In this document: in pieces, positions 44,999 to 55,103 of the stretch
Layout of the letters: every line of letters begins with the position of its first letter
Numbering within the stretch: the first letter of the stretch is position 1
Source: Trissonchulus latispiculum
Taxonomy: Eukaryota > Nematoda > Enoplea > Enoplida > Ironidae
Length of the DNA stretch: 64,000 bases
Direction of reading: 5' to 3'
Assembly: GCA_030248195.1 (NCBI GenBank)
Contig: JASAND010027672.1
Coordinates: 116,200-180,199 of the forward strand
Position numbers and translations under genes: made by a program
The notes under the pieces: generated by a model
What the model was told of the DNA's origin: nothing
Databases searched by the model: none
What the model saw: only the letters and a program-made list of their open reading frames with translations

Positions 44999-45184
44999 GT
45001 GGACTTAACAATAAGCGGCATAAATACAGTGTGGAATCTATTCGAGAGACTGTGTTTCATCTCAGCCGCAGAGATCCGGGTTATGAGAATCCTCAGGCTG
45101 CTGCAGTTTCCAGTCAGATTCACTACCAGACCGTGGTTGCAGCTTGGCAAAAAGTGAAGAGGAGGCATAGTAGAATTGTTAGAG
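44999..45184 (+). CDS. Internal exon of an unknown basic protein
   Basis: The acceptor ACATATTACAG ends at 44998 and a donor AGAG|GTATAA follows 45184, giving a 186-bp exon. The product reads GLNNKRHKYSVESIRETVFH, LSRRDPGYENPQAAAVSSQI and HYQTVVAAWQKVKRRHSRIV. It is hydrophilic and helical with a basic end. The intron end and first codons are duplicated at 1685-1833, where coding stops early. Family not recognised. Confidence 0.5.
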
Positions 45185-45249
45185 GTATAAACACTAGTTC
45201 TACGGTGTACATGAAGTATTTCCGTCCGTTAAGTCCGTTAAGCTAAAAA

Positions 45250-45420
45250 TTCAAAAAATGTTTGAAAATTTAGCTTATGAAAAACCAATTTTCAACACTT
45301 GGACGACCCCCAAAAAAGTGGGTTTAGGCTTGCCGAAAAGTGGGGGAGTGGGCGGGGGGAGGGCTCCGAAAAGTGGAGGGGGATCTGAAAAGTGGGGGGG
45401 GGCCCATCCACTTAAAGAAA
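45250..45420. repeat. Degenerate GAAAAGTGGGGG tandem repeat
   Basis: Four or more units of (G/C)GAAAAGTGG followed by G-runs. Confidence 0.7.
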
Positions 45421-45649
45421 ATGCCAGCCGAGGTCAAATTTTCGAAACGTTTTTTAAATTTTTAAACTATTAATATCTATATACTTAGTAAGCTTAGCTT
45501 TAGCTAAAAGCTTTTTTGCGTTTTTTACCTTTAGATACTATTATATTTTTCGCTAATTCGGTATATTTTTACCAGGCTTGTCTGTTGCCCACGTTTCAAA
45601 GGCTCCCCCTTTTAAAACTCCTAAAATTCCAGATTGCATTTATGTGTGT
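45421..45649. other. No gene recognised
   Basis: AT-rich link before block C. Confidence 0.5.
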
Positions 45650-46028
45650 TGAATGTATATATATGTATTGATATTTATGTGTTATAAATTTTCCGAACTG
45701 TTGTTGGTCTGTCGTTATTTTATTAAAACCAACAACCGGGTATTTGTCACAAGGGGGGTACCCGAAATTGACCGCCTCCCCCGAAAATGCCTCCCCCCGA
45801 AATCGCCCCCTCTTGGGATTTTGGTTGCCCAGGTTCGGGATTTTTTGAGGGACCAAATTTTTGCCAATTAGGCAAATTTTTAAATAGTTTTCGGCTTCCC
45901 ATCGGCTTTGAAATTTTATCGTTGCTGGTTTCGATGAATAAATTTTGGAAATCCGTGGACATGAGTTGATTATGTTGCATTTCTTTCAAATTAAATTTAA
46001 TTGTTTGAATTTTACTGTATTTGTGTAG

Positions 46029-46096
46029 GTTCATTGCCATTGGCAACGACGGCACCGCTTGATCAACCAGTGCTCACACCATCTGTGTCAAAATGA
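46029..46096 (+). pseudogene. Last exon of the Ser/Thr-rich gene, copy C, orphaned
   Basis: 68 bp after GTGTAG, encoding GSLPLATTAPLDQPVLTPSV then SK and a stop, in the same phase as copies A and B. The penultimate exon is deleted upstream, so this copy cannot be spliced in the same way. Confidence 0.65.
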
Positions 46097-47009
46097 TGCA
46101 ACTGGAACCTCTTCTTGGAGATGGAGAGTGTCTCCGTCGCTCATCTCAGTCGCTATATGCTGACTTTCATATTTTTATCATTAAATCTGTGAGTGTTTTG
46201 GACATTTGCCCAGACGCCTAATGATGTGTATTTTTATTGCTGTTGCTGTATTGTTGTCTGTACAACTTCTGTGCTTTGTTTTCCTGTAAATTTTTATATA
46301 TGTTGAAACATCTGGGTCTAGAAGCGAGTGCGATCTGGGCGCTGCATTGCACTGCACTGCGGGGCACAGCAGATCTGTGGACGATTGATGGCTGGGGGTG
46401 TGCGCCCCGCGAGGTAAGAATACGAAGCAAGAACAAGCCAAACTGCAACCGTTTTCAAAAATCATTTCCTGAGGGATTTTTAAAAAATATTAAAAATTTA
46501 GATATTTTTAAACATAAAATTGCTATTATATTCTGTATAATCGATGTATAAATGTATATATTTTAGTATTACATATAGTATATATAGTACAGCGTAGCCA
46601 GAAAAATTTTACATTTAATGTTAACTGATTTGGCTGAATACAGACTTCGTTGATCTCTATATATTTTCTGGTTTTTACCTTGGAAAATTCTTTTCCTATT
46701 TTTGCAATAAAAAAATTCCTATTTTTCCCTTTTTGTCAAAATTGGCAGTAGAAGGCCAGAAGAGGTTATCGACACTGAATTTCAGTTGTCGTTGTTATTT
46801 CTCGGACAAGTGCACCAGAAGCCTTTATGCATAAAATGTGCTAATATCATTGTATTTTGTTGGTTTTGCGTTCTGAGCACATGCACAACGCCTATTGATA
46901 TGATGTCAGTAAAATGATTTTCCAGTATAGTGTATAAAAATAAACGGTCCATGTACCAACTGGTGTGTCGTTGTTGTTGCACTGATGTATCGAGAATATG
47001 ATTAGAGTT

Positions 47010-47130
47010 CTGGCCGGGCCTTGAATCGGGCCCCGGGCCGGCCCGGGCCTGGTTGTTGGTTTGGCAGGCGCGGGCCCGGTCAGCCACGGAGGCGTCCGGT
47101 AGGCCCGATCGGGCCCGGTGAAACCCGATC
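47010..47130. repeat. GC-rich GGCCCGG tract, block C
   Basis: Counterpart of 10088-10230, shorter and rearranged, in otherwise AT-rich DNA. Confidence 0.75.
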
Positions 47131-47649
47131 AAATTTTTGTTGTGCAAATTTTAAAGTTTTTCAAAATTCTTTGCATTAGAAAGTCGAATTGAAGCTTCCA
47201 GGAGTTGTCCAAGTTGTAATAAATACCACTAAGTATTGTTTGACACTGTGATTTGTATGTCGTCTGCATTTATTTGTCTATCTCGTAGTTTTCATTTGTT
47301 TTTTGTATATTTTGCACAGTTTGAGTGGGGATGAATCATATTGCATGCTGCATGAACACAAGGTACATTCCATAATAATGTCCAGAATTTTTAAGAAGTC
47401 GGCCTGGCCCTAGGTAGAACAGTGAGAAATTAAAGAAGAGTAAGCCATTGCTGGAGTTCTGAATTAATAGTTACTACATAATTATTTAAGTTAATGAATG
47501 AATTATTAATTTATTCATTTATTGTTAATTAATTAATTATTAATATATATTTTAATATATATTAATAAATTTATAATTACTATTATCGCTACTTCGCTAG
47601 TTATTCAACATATCCTCGTTAACACCCGATGTCCCCCCGGAAATGGCTA

Positions 47650-47760
47650 AAAGTTTACAGTGCTGTTGCAAATGGTCAAACTGAAACTTGTCCAATTGGG
47701 CTTATAACGATTATAAATAAATTGCTACCGAAAAAGTTGTTTTAGGGCCAAAGTACTAAT
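47650..47760 (+). repeat. Integrase-element 5' unit, copy 4
   Basis: Counterpart of 11240-11360, with a 20-bp deletion (CTCTCGTTGAGTACC lost). A (TA)n tract follows at 47776-47833. Confidence 0.75.
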
Positions 47761-47777
47761 AAGTAATAAAATTCCTT

Positions 47778-47836
<59 letters not shown>

Positions 47837-47889
47837 GATGAATACTTCAGTAGATAGGCCGCGCCCATGGGGTACACTCAGGGATATAT

Positions 47890-48201
47890 TAGAGATGCAC
47901 TGGGGCCGCCACTACCGGGGCCGGGGCCGGGGCCTGGAAATTGGGGGTCCAAATCGAAAATTTTAAAAACTTTTCTGGAAAATTAAAACTTTGCTGTAAT
48001 TTTTGATATACAAACGTTACTATCGTTGTTTTCATTCATATCGTCGGAAAAACAAACGATATGTAACACTTTTTGACTTTCGAAAATTCAAAATTTTGGT
48101 CAAAAAATGTCAAAAATTTACAAAAGTTTGCTTATTTTTTGGCCCCGGTCAGTACCGGGGCCTGACCACCGTGACCGGGGCCAGGCCCCGGTGCATCCCT
48201 A
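47890..48201. mobile_element. hAT-type MITE, 312 bp, 8-bp target duplication
   Basis: Termini TAGAGATGCACTGGGGCC and GGCCCCGGTGCATCCCTA, flanked by GGATATAT (47882-47889) and GTATATAT (48202-48209), matching at seven of eight positions. A TAGRG-type start and 8-bp duplication are typical of hAT elements. Block B (11435-11450) has the uninterrupted empty site. Inner CCGGGGCC repeats. No transposase. Confidence 0.88.
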
Positions 48202-48253
48202 GTATATATATTTATATTGTTTTTATATATATATATTGGTTTTTCTTTTGCAG

Positions 48254-48975
48254 GTGAGCTTCAGTACAAACCGAAACGGAAAATATATCCCTCGACGTAT
48301 CATAATGACCGCACTCGACCGAACCGAATGGTCATATTTTGGTTGACGAAGTTGACAAACATCTTGGTCACCTTGGAAGAGACCGAACCTATGAAGCTCT
48401 GAAAGAAGCTTATTACTGAGAAGGGATGATTAAGAGCGTTGAGAAGATTCTCCAATCCTGCCTTCGTTGCCAGACGCAAAACCCGTTCGTGTTGGTTATG
48501 CTAAAATCAAGCAAGAGTTGCACCCAATAGCAATAAAAGCTGCCTGGAATCATATCGAAGTTGACGCAATTGCAATGATAGAAAACCCGAATGGGAATTG
48601 TTATTTGGTAACTTCATTGGATGTGTTCACTAAGTGGCCAGAGACGGTACCTCTTCCTAAATGGAGCTGTAACTGTCTCCCAGGCCTTGTATCGCAATTT
48701 TGTTGATATAGGTTTCCCGAAGATAATTTTATCGGACCAGGGTCATGAATTCGTCAACAGAACACTAACTGAATTGCTCGAGATTAGCAAAGTGGAAAGG
48801 CGGATTTCAACAGCCTACCGCCCTCAAAGCCAGGGACTCGTTCAGAAGATTAATCATGCGATGCTGCAATTGCTGCTGAAACGCATGACCGACGAGCAAA
48901 TGGAAAGGGATTAGGACTGTTTCATCGATGAATGTGTCCACGAGGCAGTTTCCTGAATCAGTGCCTGTCAAAGTG
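48254..48975 (+). pseudogene. Integrase remnant 5
   Basis: Paralogue of remnant 1, after TTTTCTTTTGCAG. Zinc-finger region with VDKHLG (second position of the His pair changed) and CLRCQTQNP, then a core with HIEVDAIAMIENPNG, LDVFTKWPETVPL, ILSDQGHEFVNRTL with the second Asp, ISTAYRPQSQGLVQKINHAM and LLLKRMTDEQME. A TAG interrupts after MERD. Third catalytic position Gln. Frameshifts around 48470 and 48690. Confidence 0.78.
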
Positions 48976-49551
48976 AAGAGGAACAGATTTCAGAATACTT
49001 TTCTGCCAGTTCAATTCCGATCACAACATAGTATTTTGTCACTTTTCTGCAGGTTCAATAGACGTTTACGGCCACGTTGCTTGATTCCGGTAGAATTGTT
49101 TCTTCCTGTTAGAAGGACTATTTTACAGATTCTGCTCGGCTTCGGCTAAGGACTAGCTGACACTCAGCGTGTACAACTAGTGGTTGCAATTCGTATATAT
49201 GTCGTGGTCCTTTTGCAATTCCTGTTTTTTCTTGTCAGTGCCTGGTCGCATTCAGAAATTAGCTTAAATTGTGCTCATTTGCTACCAGCCCGGTCATTTC
49301 GCGTTAAGATCAACCGTGTTGTGCATTTTGAGAAATATTGGTAATGAAACCTGATTACTTTGTTACAAAAATTTATGATGGGGTGAGGTCTACGTGTATT
49401 CACCAGACTCAGTGCCCTACAAGGATTTAAGTTTGAGTGTGTATTTTTGTTTTTGGAAATGTGAAAACTTAGAAATCGTGTTTTAAGGATACTACCAAGC
49501 TACATTTTATAACGATCTTTGCGCTATTTCAAATTCATGTAACGGTTTTGC
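48976..49551 (+). repeat. Integrase-element 3' unit, copy 3
   Basis: Collinear with 32041-32566, ending at TTTTGCGT where the LINE tail begins and where the other copy carries the 135-bp MITE. Confidence 0.8.
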
Positions 49552-49860
49552 GTCCCTAATGAACGGATACCTCCCGGGAGCCCTCACCTACGCTGGCGGG
49601 ACTGTGTCCTTCCGGCTCTACGGGGTGTCCAGAACTGGTATGAATTGGCTCAGGAAAGATCCAACTGAAAAAGATGGTTGGCAGAACGCGGAGGCATCCA
49701 TGGACGTCTTCGTCTGGGCCATTAAGTCAAGTAAGTCAAGTGAGTCATTTAATATTGCGTGCATTGATTCTCAACTACTCCAGTTTTCACAATTACATAA
49801 ACAACCATCAATGGTCTTGCAAACTTTGAACCATAGTACACAGCAATCAATATTGGACAA
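49552..49860 (+). pseudogene. 3' end of an RTE/L1-like LINE
   Basis: In the frame starting at 49553 the sequence reads VPNERIPPGSPHLRWRDCVL then GVQNWYELAQERSN, a stop and KRWLAERGGIH. The pattern G-P-LRW-DCV followed by NW-ELAQDR--W is the usual C-terminal signature of many LINE open reading frames. A longer frame on the same strand (from 49559) reads through the same bases but lacks family features. The 3' untranslated part continues to about 49860. One in-frame stop shows it is dead. Partner at 50528-50745. Confidence 0.7.
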
Positions 49861-49895
49861 ATCAAAAAAGCATAAGATATAGTTGATAACTGAAA

Positions 49896-50273
49896 ACAGG
49901 TAATTATCTAAAGATGGTTTACAACAAATATGTACATAGCATCCAGACAGTTTCTTATTAACGTTTCGGCATCCTTCACATTTAGAAATTGCCATTGGTA
50001 TTGTCAGCCTAGTGAAACTACTAATACACAACTGGTTATTTTCGAAAATTTTGTGGGCCAAGTTTGTCTAAAATTATCTTCAATGACTGCCAAGACCAGA
50101 TGATAGCACGTTCCAATGCCATACTTAAACCAAAACTTTTCTATAAGTTCAGTGGGTATGTATTCATGACTTCCCTTCACCTCCTGTATTAATTTCGACG
50201 ACTTCGTAATCACTTTCAAAAACTGGTCATTCAGTAATTTTAGAAAGCATTGTTGGTTGTGATTATGAAACAA
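49896..50273 (-). pseudogene. Broken minus-strand gene with Cys-rich segment
   Basis: Two minus-strand frames join through one frameshift near 50045. The first (from 50273) reads NQQCFLKLLNDQFLKVITKS and EYIPTELIEKFWFKYGIGTC. The second reads HKIFENNQLCISSFTRLTIP and KCEGCRNVNKKLSGCYVHIC CKPSL. The CxxC ... CxxxxxCC arrangement could bind zinc. Composition is that of a real protein. Family not recognised. It may be host or transposon derived. Confidence 0.4.
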
Positions 50274-50352
50274 ACTATTACTGACTTGAATAAACTCACA
50301 TATACAAATACAACTAACTAAAATAGAATTTGTACATGGTTCTTATTAACAG

Positions 50353-50530
50353 CAAGAGTACATAATAACTAAGAGTGTGACAAGCGTCACGCTCTTAGTT
50401 ATCAAGCAAAAAACATCATCAGCACAATAACGGCTGACCCCCCCACAACTGAATATGTCCACTTCAAAGAATTTGCACGCTGTTTGTGTGCTGAAGCTCG
50501 CAACAGACTCACATTGAACCACCTGCATTG
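50353..50530 (+). repeat. Terminal 178 bp shared with the small CAAGAGTAC MITEs
   Basis: Sequence collinear with the left half of 20545-20888: CAAGAGTACATAATAACTAA, GTGACAAGCGTCACGCTC, AACGGCTGACCC, TTTGCACGCTRTG, then CTGAAGCTCGCAACAGACTC and ACATTGAACCA. The last part matches, inverted, the loop-proximal sequence of that MITE. The outer 7-mer is TTAACAG (50346-50352). Confidence 0.85.
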
Positions 50531-50745
50531 AACTGGTATGAATTGGCTCAGGACAGATCCAACTGGAAAAGATGGTTGGCAGAACACGGCGGCATCCATG
50601 GACGTCTTCGTCTGGGCCGTTAAGTCAAGTAAGGCAAGTGAGTCATTTAATATTGCATGCATTGATTCTCAACTACTCCAGTTTTCACAATTACTCAAAC
50701 AACCATCAATGGTTTTGCAAACTTTGTACAATAGTACACAGCAAT
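50528..50745 (+). pseudogene. 5'-truncated LINE 3' end inside the giant repeat
   Basis: Starts abruptly at AACTGGTATGAATTGGCTC. In the LINE frame it reads NWYELAQDRSNWKRWLAEHG, without the stop found in the copy at 49552. The 3' untranslated part matches up to CACAGCAATC. The inverted counterpart is at 63697-63913 (minus). Confidence 0.75.
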
Positions 50746-50930
50746 CAGAGATGTGCATCTCCGAGCAAAATCGGAGATGGTCGAAAAATCGGCAAAACAG
50801 TGACCCCCCCCCCCTTAAACGGCTTTAACTTAAACGAAGTGGTTTTTGTGAAACCCACTTCTATTTAAACGACTTGACTTAAATGGTTTAAGTAGACGCC
50901 CTTTCACAAAAGCAGCTACTTTAACCCTTT
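50746..50930. repeat. Small dyads and TTAA-bounded palindromes
   Basis: AGAGATGTGCATCTCC followed by CCGAGCAAAATCGG is a short dyad pair. Then a C-run, TTAAACGAAGTGGTTTTTGT paired with ACCCACTTCTATTTAA, and TTAAGTAGACGCCCTTTCAC paired with AGCAGCTACTTTAA. They look like minute TTAA-flanked foldbacks, mirrored at 63525-63690. Confidence 0.6.
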
Positions 50931-51400
50931 CGTGACTACAAGTCACAAGTGTGACAGCAGCGTTGAGAAGCCAGGAACTAGCTACTGGCCTATATTGTAT
51001 CTGTTGAAACCTACAAGACACAAGTGTGACATTAGGAGATTAAGCACACGTAAAAAGGTCTGTGCTATTGCGAAATACTGCAAGCCAGAAGGGGTGCGGT
51101 TGTTAGGAAGGTCCCGGGTGGGTGCATTTTGTGAAAAAATTGGGAAAACATCTAGCAGTCAATCTTTTACAAAAAATTATGGTCTGTGGGGAATAGTTCA
51201 AAGATTTTAAAGAGCTATTTATGGATGCAAAGATATTATTCACAGTAACAGAAATTGTCCTAGAGTATTTTAACACAAGTGTGACTTGTGGGTTTCTGCG
51301 GTAAAAATTTTGCTAAAGCTAAACTCTTAAAAGTTTTGTGTCTTTTCGAAAATTTAACACATTTTAACTTGTGAATTTAAACAATTAGGTCACTGCAACA
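50931..51400. mobile_element. piggyBac-like terminus, TTAA-CCCTTTCGTG
   Basis: TTAA (50931-50934) is followed by CCCTTTCGTGACTACAAGTC and repeated CACAAGTGTGAC words (50945, 51012, 51274). CCCTTT after TTAA matches the terminus of the element at 10249. No second terminus lies in this arm; the only mirror is in the other arm (63517/TTAA 63518-63521). Frames here do not match any transposase. Confidence 0.4.
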
Positions 51401-51553
51401 TAAAAAAACGATATACTTATACCTGTAGCTATGCTACATACATACATAGGATATTGTTAGGACGAGGATGCCCTCCAACGGGAGTTTTAGGGGGCCTTGC
51501 ACCTTTAGCTAAAGTTTCTAGGAAGCTGAACCCCGCGTACAATGCCCTGCTAC

Positions 51554-51899
51554 TAGAGATGAGCACGGGCCGGATTTTTTCGGCAGAACCCGGCCCGGCC
51601 CGGCCCGGTCCTCTCCAAAATCTTGCTCGGCGCGGCCCACTATCAAAACTTTCGGCCCGGCCCGGCCCGCAAGCTGACAAAATTCGACCCGGCCCGAGCT
51701 GCCAAAAGTAAATTTTCATAATTTTACAAACAATATTATTTCAAAGACTTCGATGCATGACGGAAACGCTAAATTATGCTAGGCCCGGTCCGCTTAAAAA
51801 ATTTCATGGCTCTGCCCAGCCCGGCCCGGCCCGCAAGCAAATGAATGTAGGCCCGGTCCGCGGCAGCGCCGGGCCGACGGACGGAAATGCTCGTCTCTA
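51554..51899. mobile_element. GC-rich hAT-type MITE 1, 346 bp (left arm)
   Basis: Termini TAGAGATGAGCA and TGCTCGTCTCTA, flanked by CCTGCTAC (51546-51553) and CCTGTTAC (51900-51907), seven of eight matching. The interior is packed with GGCCCGG repeats, far above local GC. Pro/Gly/Ala/Arg-rich frames in it are artefacts. Confidence 0.88.
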
Positions 51900-52088
51900 C
51901 CTGTTACCCAGTAAGTATAGCAATTTTCATTTCGGGGAATTACAAACTATCACTGTGGTCCGGTGGTTTGACAGCAAGATAGTTCATCTGATGTCCAACT
52001 ATGCCGATGCTCAGTCAAAGGGCATGTGCACACCTTTCTGTCGCTTCGGCCAAACAGAAGGTAGAAGACAGAAGTGGAACGTCCCTAT

Positions 52089-52436
52089 TAGGGTTGTTCC
52101 CGTGTCGTTAGCGGGCTTCGAGTTCAGGGCCGAACCCGGGCGCGGAAGAATTTTTGTTGGACCCGACTCTGGCTGAATGCCGCTACCGGGCCCGGCATTA
52201 GAGGCTGAACCCACAGTGTTTACTGGACTACCGGACTTCCCGGGCTCTTCAGGTTTCCGAGCTCATCGGGCCTACCGGGAACACCCTACCAGCCGGACTA
52301 AGTAGCGGGGCTCTGAGTCGGGCCTAGTAGCGGACCTGGGCTTCGAAGGCCGGGCCTTGGTCGAGCCAGGCGGAGTCATACCCGGCTGATCATTTAGATA
52401 GGCCCGACCTCTCAATTTCTTATTCGTACCATCCTA
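52089..52436. mobile_element. GC-rich hAT-type MITE 2, 348 bp (left arm)
   Basis: Termini TAGGGTTGTTCC and GGTACCATCCTA-like CGTACCATCCTA, flanked by GTCCCTAT (52081-52088) and GTCTCTAT (52437-52444), seven of eight matching. The interior is again CCGGGC-rich, with an inner GGGAACACCCTA that repeats the left terminus inverted. No coding. Confidence 0.82.
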
Positions 52437-52622
52437 GTCTCTATACTGTTAAAACTACACCGCCGGCATGGGTGCAGATGATTTGGTTGATCAACTTGTT
52501 GCGATCTATCGACACAACTTCAAAAGCGTCAAGTTTCATATGAGCATGTTTCGGCATTTTTTAACTTGACCATTATCAATGCTCGACGATCATACTAACG
52601 ACAACATCTAGATGATAAATCG

Positions 52623-52835
52623 ATGGATTTGCTTGAATTCCCAAGCCTGATTGCTGTTTATATTGTTAATAGACCAATTACTGTTGCTGTGTGGTTAATT
52701 TTTGCCACTTTGAAAACAAAAGCTTTGTTGGAAATTTTTAGCCATAACTGCTCAGAAGTCACAAGTGTGACAGTGATTCCAGTTCATAGGGAGACAGCAC
52801 TAGACTTATACGAAATAGTTGTATGTGATCCCTAG
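52623..52835 (+). other. Open frame preserved in both arms
   Basis: 70 codons from ATG to TAG: MDLLEFPSLIAVYIVNRPIT, then AVWLIFATLKTKALLEIFSH and a tail TALDLYEIVVCDP. The right-arm copy (61598-61810 minus) keeps the frame with a Trp-to-Lys change and a lost ATG. No family recognised. It could be an exon remnant or chance, since the arms are too similar to test conservation. Confidence 0.3.
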
Positions 52836-52967
52836 GTGGTGTGAAATATTCCTTGTGTTTCGTATTCTTTTCGTGAAAATCTTCATAAATGATGGAACAA
52901 ATTTGACCTTAGCTAATCGGGTAGTTTTACACTATGGAGTTAGAATTCAAAAAGTTGGAGGTGTTCG

Positions 52968-53738
52968 AGACATCGGTTATATCATTCGATACCTCCATCA
53001 AATAGCTGGGGTCAATTTTTTATTTATTGTGAAATTGCTCTTCGTTATAGAGAAATAAGCTGAAATGTGTGCGCAACCTGTATTTTGCCTACTTTTTCCA
53101 AATTTGTCAAGCGATTACTTTAGCTAAAAAGCAGCCGAAAGCAAAAAGAACTAAAAAAATCGTCCCTGGGTATATTTGTGCAGAACACATTTGTTCAGTA
53201 GCAGCCCTCCAGCTTGCATGGTGAATGCTCCACAATCTTTGGAAAAAATTGGTCGTGATTTTGCAAAAACTATATTTTTTATGATAGCAGCCTACAGGAT
53301 AGCAGTTGGAAGACGATCATGAGTCGGATAATTTGTCCCTGTGAGACCTTCAGATCGACGCCCTTAGTTTGATTTTACGGCTTGCATAGTTCAAGAAATG
53401 TTGGATTATTTGATTTCTGCAAAAATGACTAGTTTTCGACGTCAAAACAAGGAAATCGGCTATATCTCACGGCATAAAAAAGCTAAAAACTTACTTTAAA
53501 AAGCAAAACTGTGAAGCTCAATGAGATCTTTCGAATGAGTATAGTTATAATTGTATAGCGGCTGCCAAACATTCAGAAATTGGGAAAAACCACTCTGACC
53601 GGAAATCTCGATTTTTTGAATCGGGATTGCGCGGAGGGTGTTAGAACGCTAAAAGAACTTATTTCGGAAAGTTTCATCAAATTTCATCTTGATTCACGCC
53701 GCCAAATAACAATATGTGTCCAAAAGGAATCACCACCT
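52968..53738 (+). mobile_element. Alpha-family element, 5'-truncated
   Basis: Begins at GACATCGGTTATATCATTCG inside alpha and ends at the terminus AAAAGGAATCACCACC, followed by TTAT. It stands in direct contact with the next alpha copy (53742). Confidence 0.8.
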
Positions 53739-53741
53739 TAT

Positions 53742-54722
53742 GGTGGTGATTCCCTTTGGTCACAAAAGTTTGCACCGTTATTACTCGTTCATTACTTGGA
53801 GTTAAGAAGCCATTTTTATATCAAAATGTAGCCTGACATTTTCTCTTTTTAATGCACGCGACAAAACTAAAGTTGCTTTTCTAAAATATTTTTAACACAT
53901 TTTAGAAGAAGTATAATTTTCCAGAATTTTTGCAGACTCAAGTAAATTTTTTTGCGAGACATCGGTTATATCACTCGATACCTCCATCAAATAGCTGGGG
54001 ACGATTTTTTATTTATTGTGAAATCGCTCTTCGTTGTAGAAAAATAAGCTGAAATGTGTGCGTAACCTGTATTTTGCCTACTTTTTCCAAATTTGTCAAG
54101 CGATTACTTTAGCTAGAAAGCAGTAATCGAGGCAACTAAAAAAACGTCCCTGGGTATATTTGTGCAGAACCCATTTGATAAGTAGCAGCCCTCCAACTTT
54201 CATGGTGAATCCTCCACAATCTTTGGAAAAAAATTGGTCGTGTTTTTGCAAAAACTACATTTTTTATGATAGCAGCCTACAGGATCGCAGTTGGAAGACG
54301 ATCATGCGTCGGATAATTTGTCCCTGTGAGACCTTCAAATCGACGCCCTTAGTTTGATTTACCGGCTTGTGTAGTTCAAGAAATGATGGATTATTTGATT
54401 TTTGCAAAAATGACAAGTTTTCGACGCCAAAACAAGAAAATCGGCTATATCTCACGGTAGAGAAACGCTAGAAACTTGCTTTAAAAAGCAAACATGTGAA
54501 GCTCAACGAGATCTTTCAAATGAATATAGTCATAACTGTATAGCTGCAGCCAAACTTTCAGAAATTGGGAAAAACCGCCCTGATCGGAAATCTCGAATTT
54601 TTGAACCGGGATTGCGCGGAGGGTGTTAGAACGCTAAAAGAATGTATTTCGGAAAGTTTCGCCAAATTTCATCCTGATTTGCGCCGCCAACCAACAATTT
54701 GTGCCCAAAAGGAATCACCACC
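53742..54722 (+). mobile_element. Complete alpha element, 981 bp, TTAA-flanked
   Basis: The left terminus GGTGGTGATTCCCTTTGGTC and right terminus CCCAAAAGGAATCACCACC are inverted repeats. TTAT precedes it and TTAA (54723-54726) follows. This is the reference copy for the fragments at 7508, 17543 and 26597. Frames in it are not conserved among copies, so it is non-autonomous. The mirror is 59704-60690. Confidence 0.88.
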
Positions 54723-54965
54723 TTAAGGGGGCGCTTCCATTACCGGGACCGGCTCTCCTGCATTCAATTCTCAACCAATCTCTTTCAAATTTTCAGCAAC
54801 GATAGTTGGTGCAAAGTACTAGCAATTTGCTGAGTTTGAAGAATTTATTGCTTGGCTTGCAGCTTACACAAGAGGGATAATTTCAAATTTTCAAAATGGC
54901 GTCACTCATTAACGGCTAAATAAAAGTAGCTCAAATTTTGCACAAATCTATAAACGGACCTAATG

Positions 54966-55091
54966 CAGGGGCACTTTTTTCATTTTTTTGATTTGTGCAA
55001 TTTTGAGTATTTTATAAATGTTCAAAAACTTTAGAAGTCAATATCTCACGGAATTTAAGGTTTAAACAAAAAATGAAAAAAGTGCCCCTGC
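54966..55091. repeat. Small foldback inside gamma
   Basis: GCAGGGGCACTTTTTTCATT and AATGAAAAAAGTGCCCCTGC are perfect inverted ends of a segment of about 126 bp. Confidence 0.85.
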
Positions 55092-55103
55092 GTACCTCTT
55101 TAA

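Larger units (their letters stand above)
45650..48975 (+). repeat. Segmental duplication, block C (partner 8190-12105)
   Basis: Collinear with block B from TATTGATATTTATG to the integrase remnant. Differences are informative. Exon 1 and its flanks (about 200 bp) are deleted at 45690. Part of the intron is deleted at 45900. The piggyBac-like MITE of block B is absent at 47150. A hAT-type MITE at 47890-48201 is absent from B. The integrase remnant continues further 3' than in B. Confidence 0.9.
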
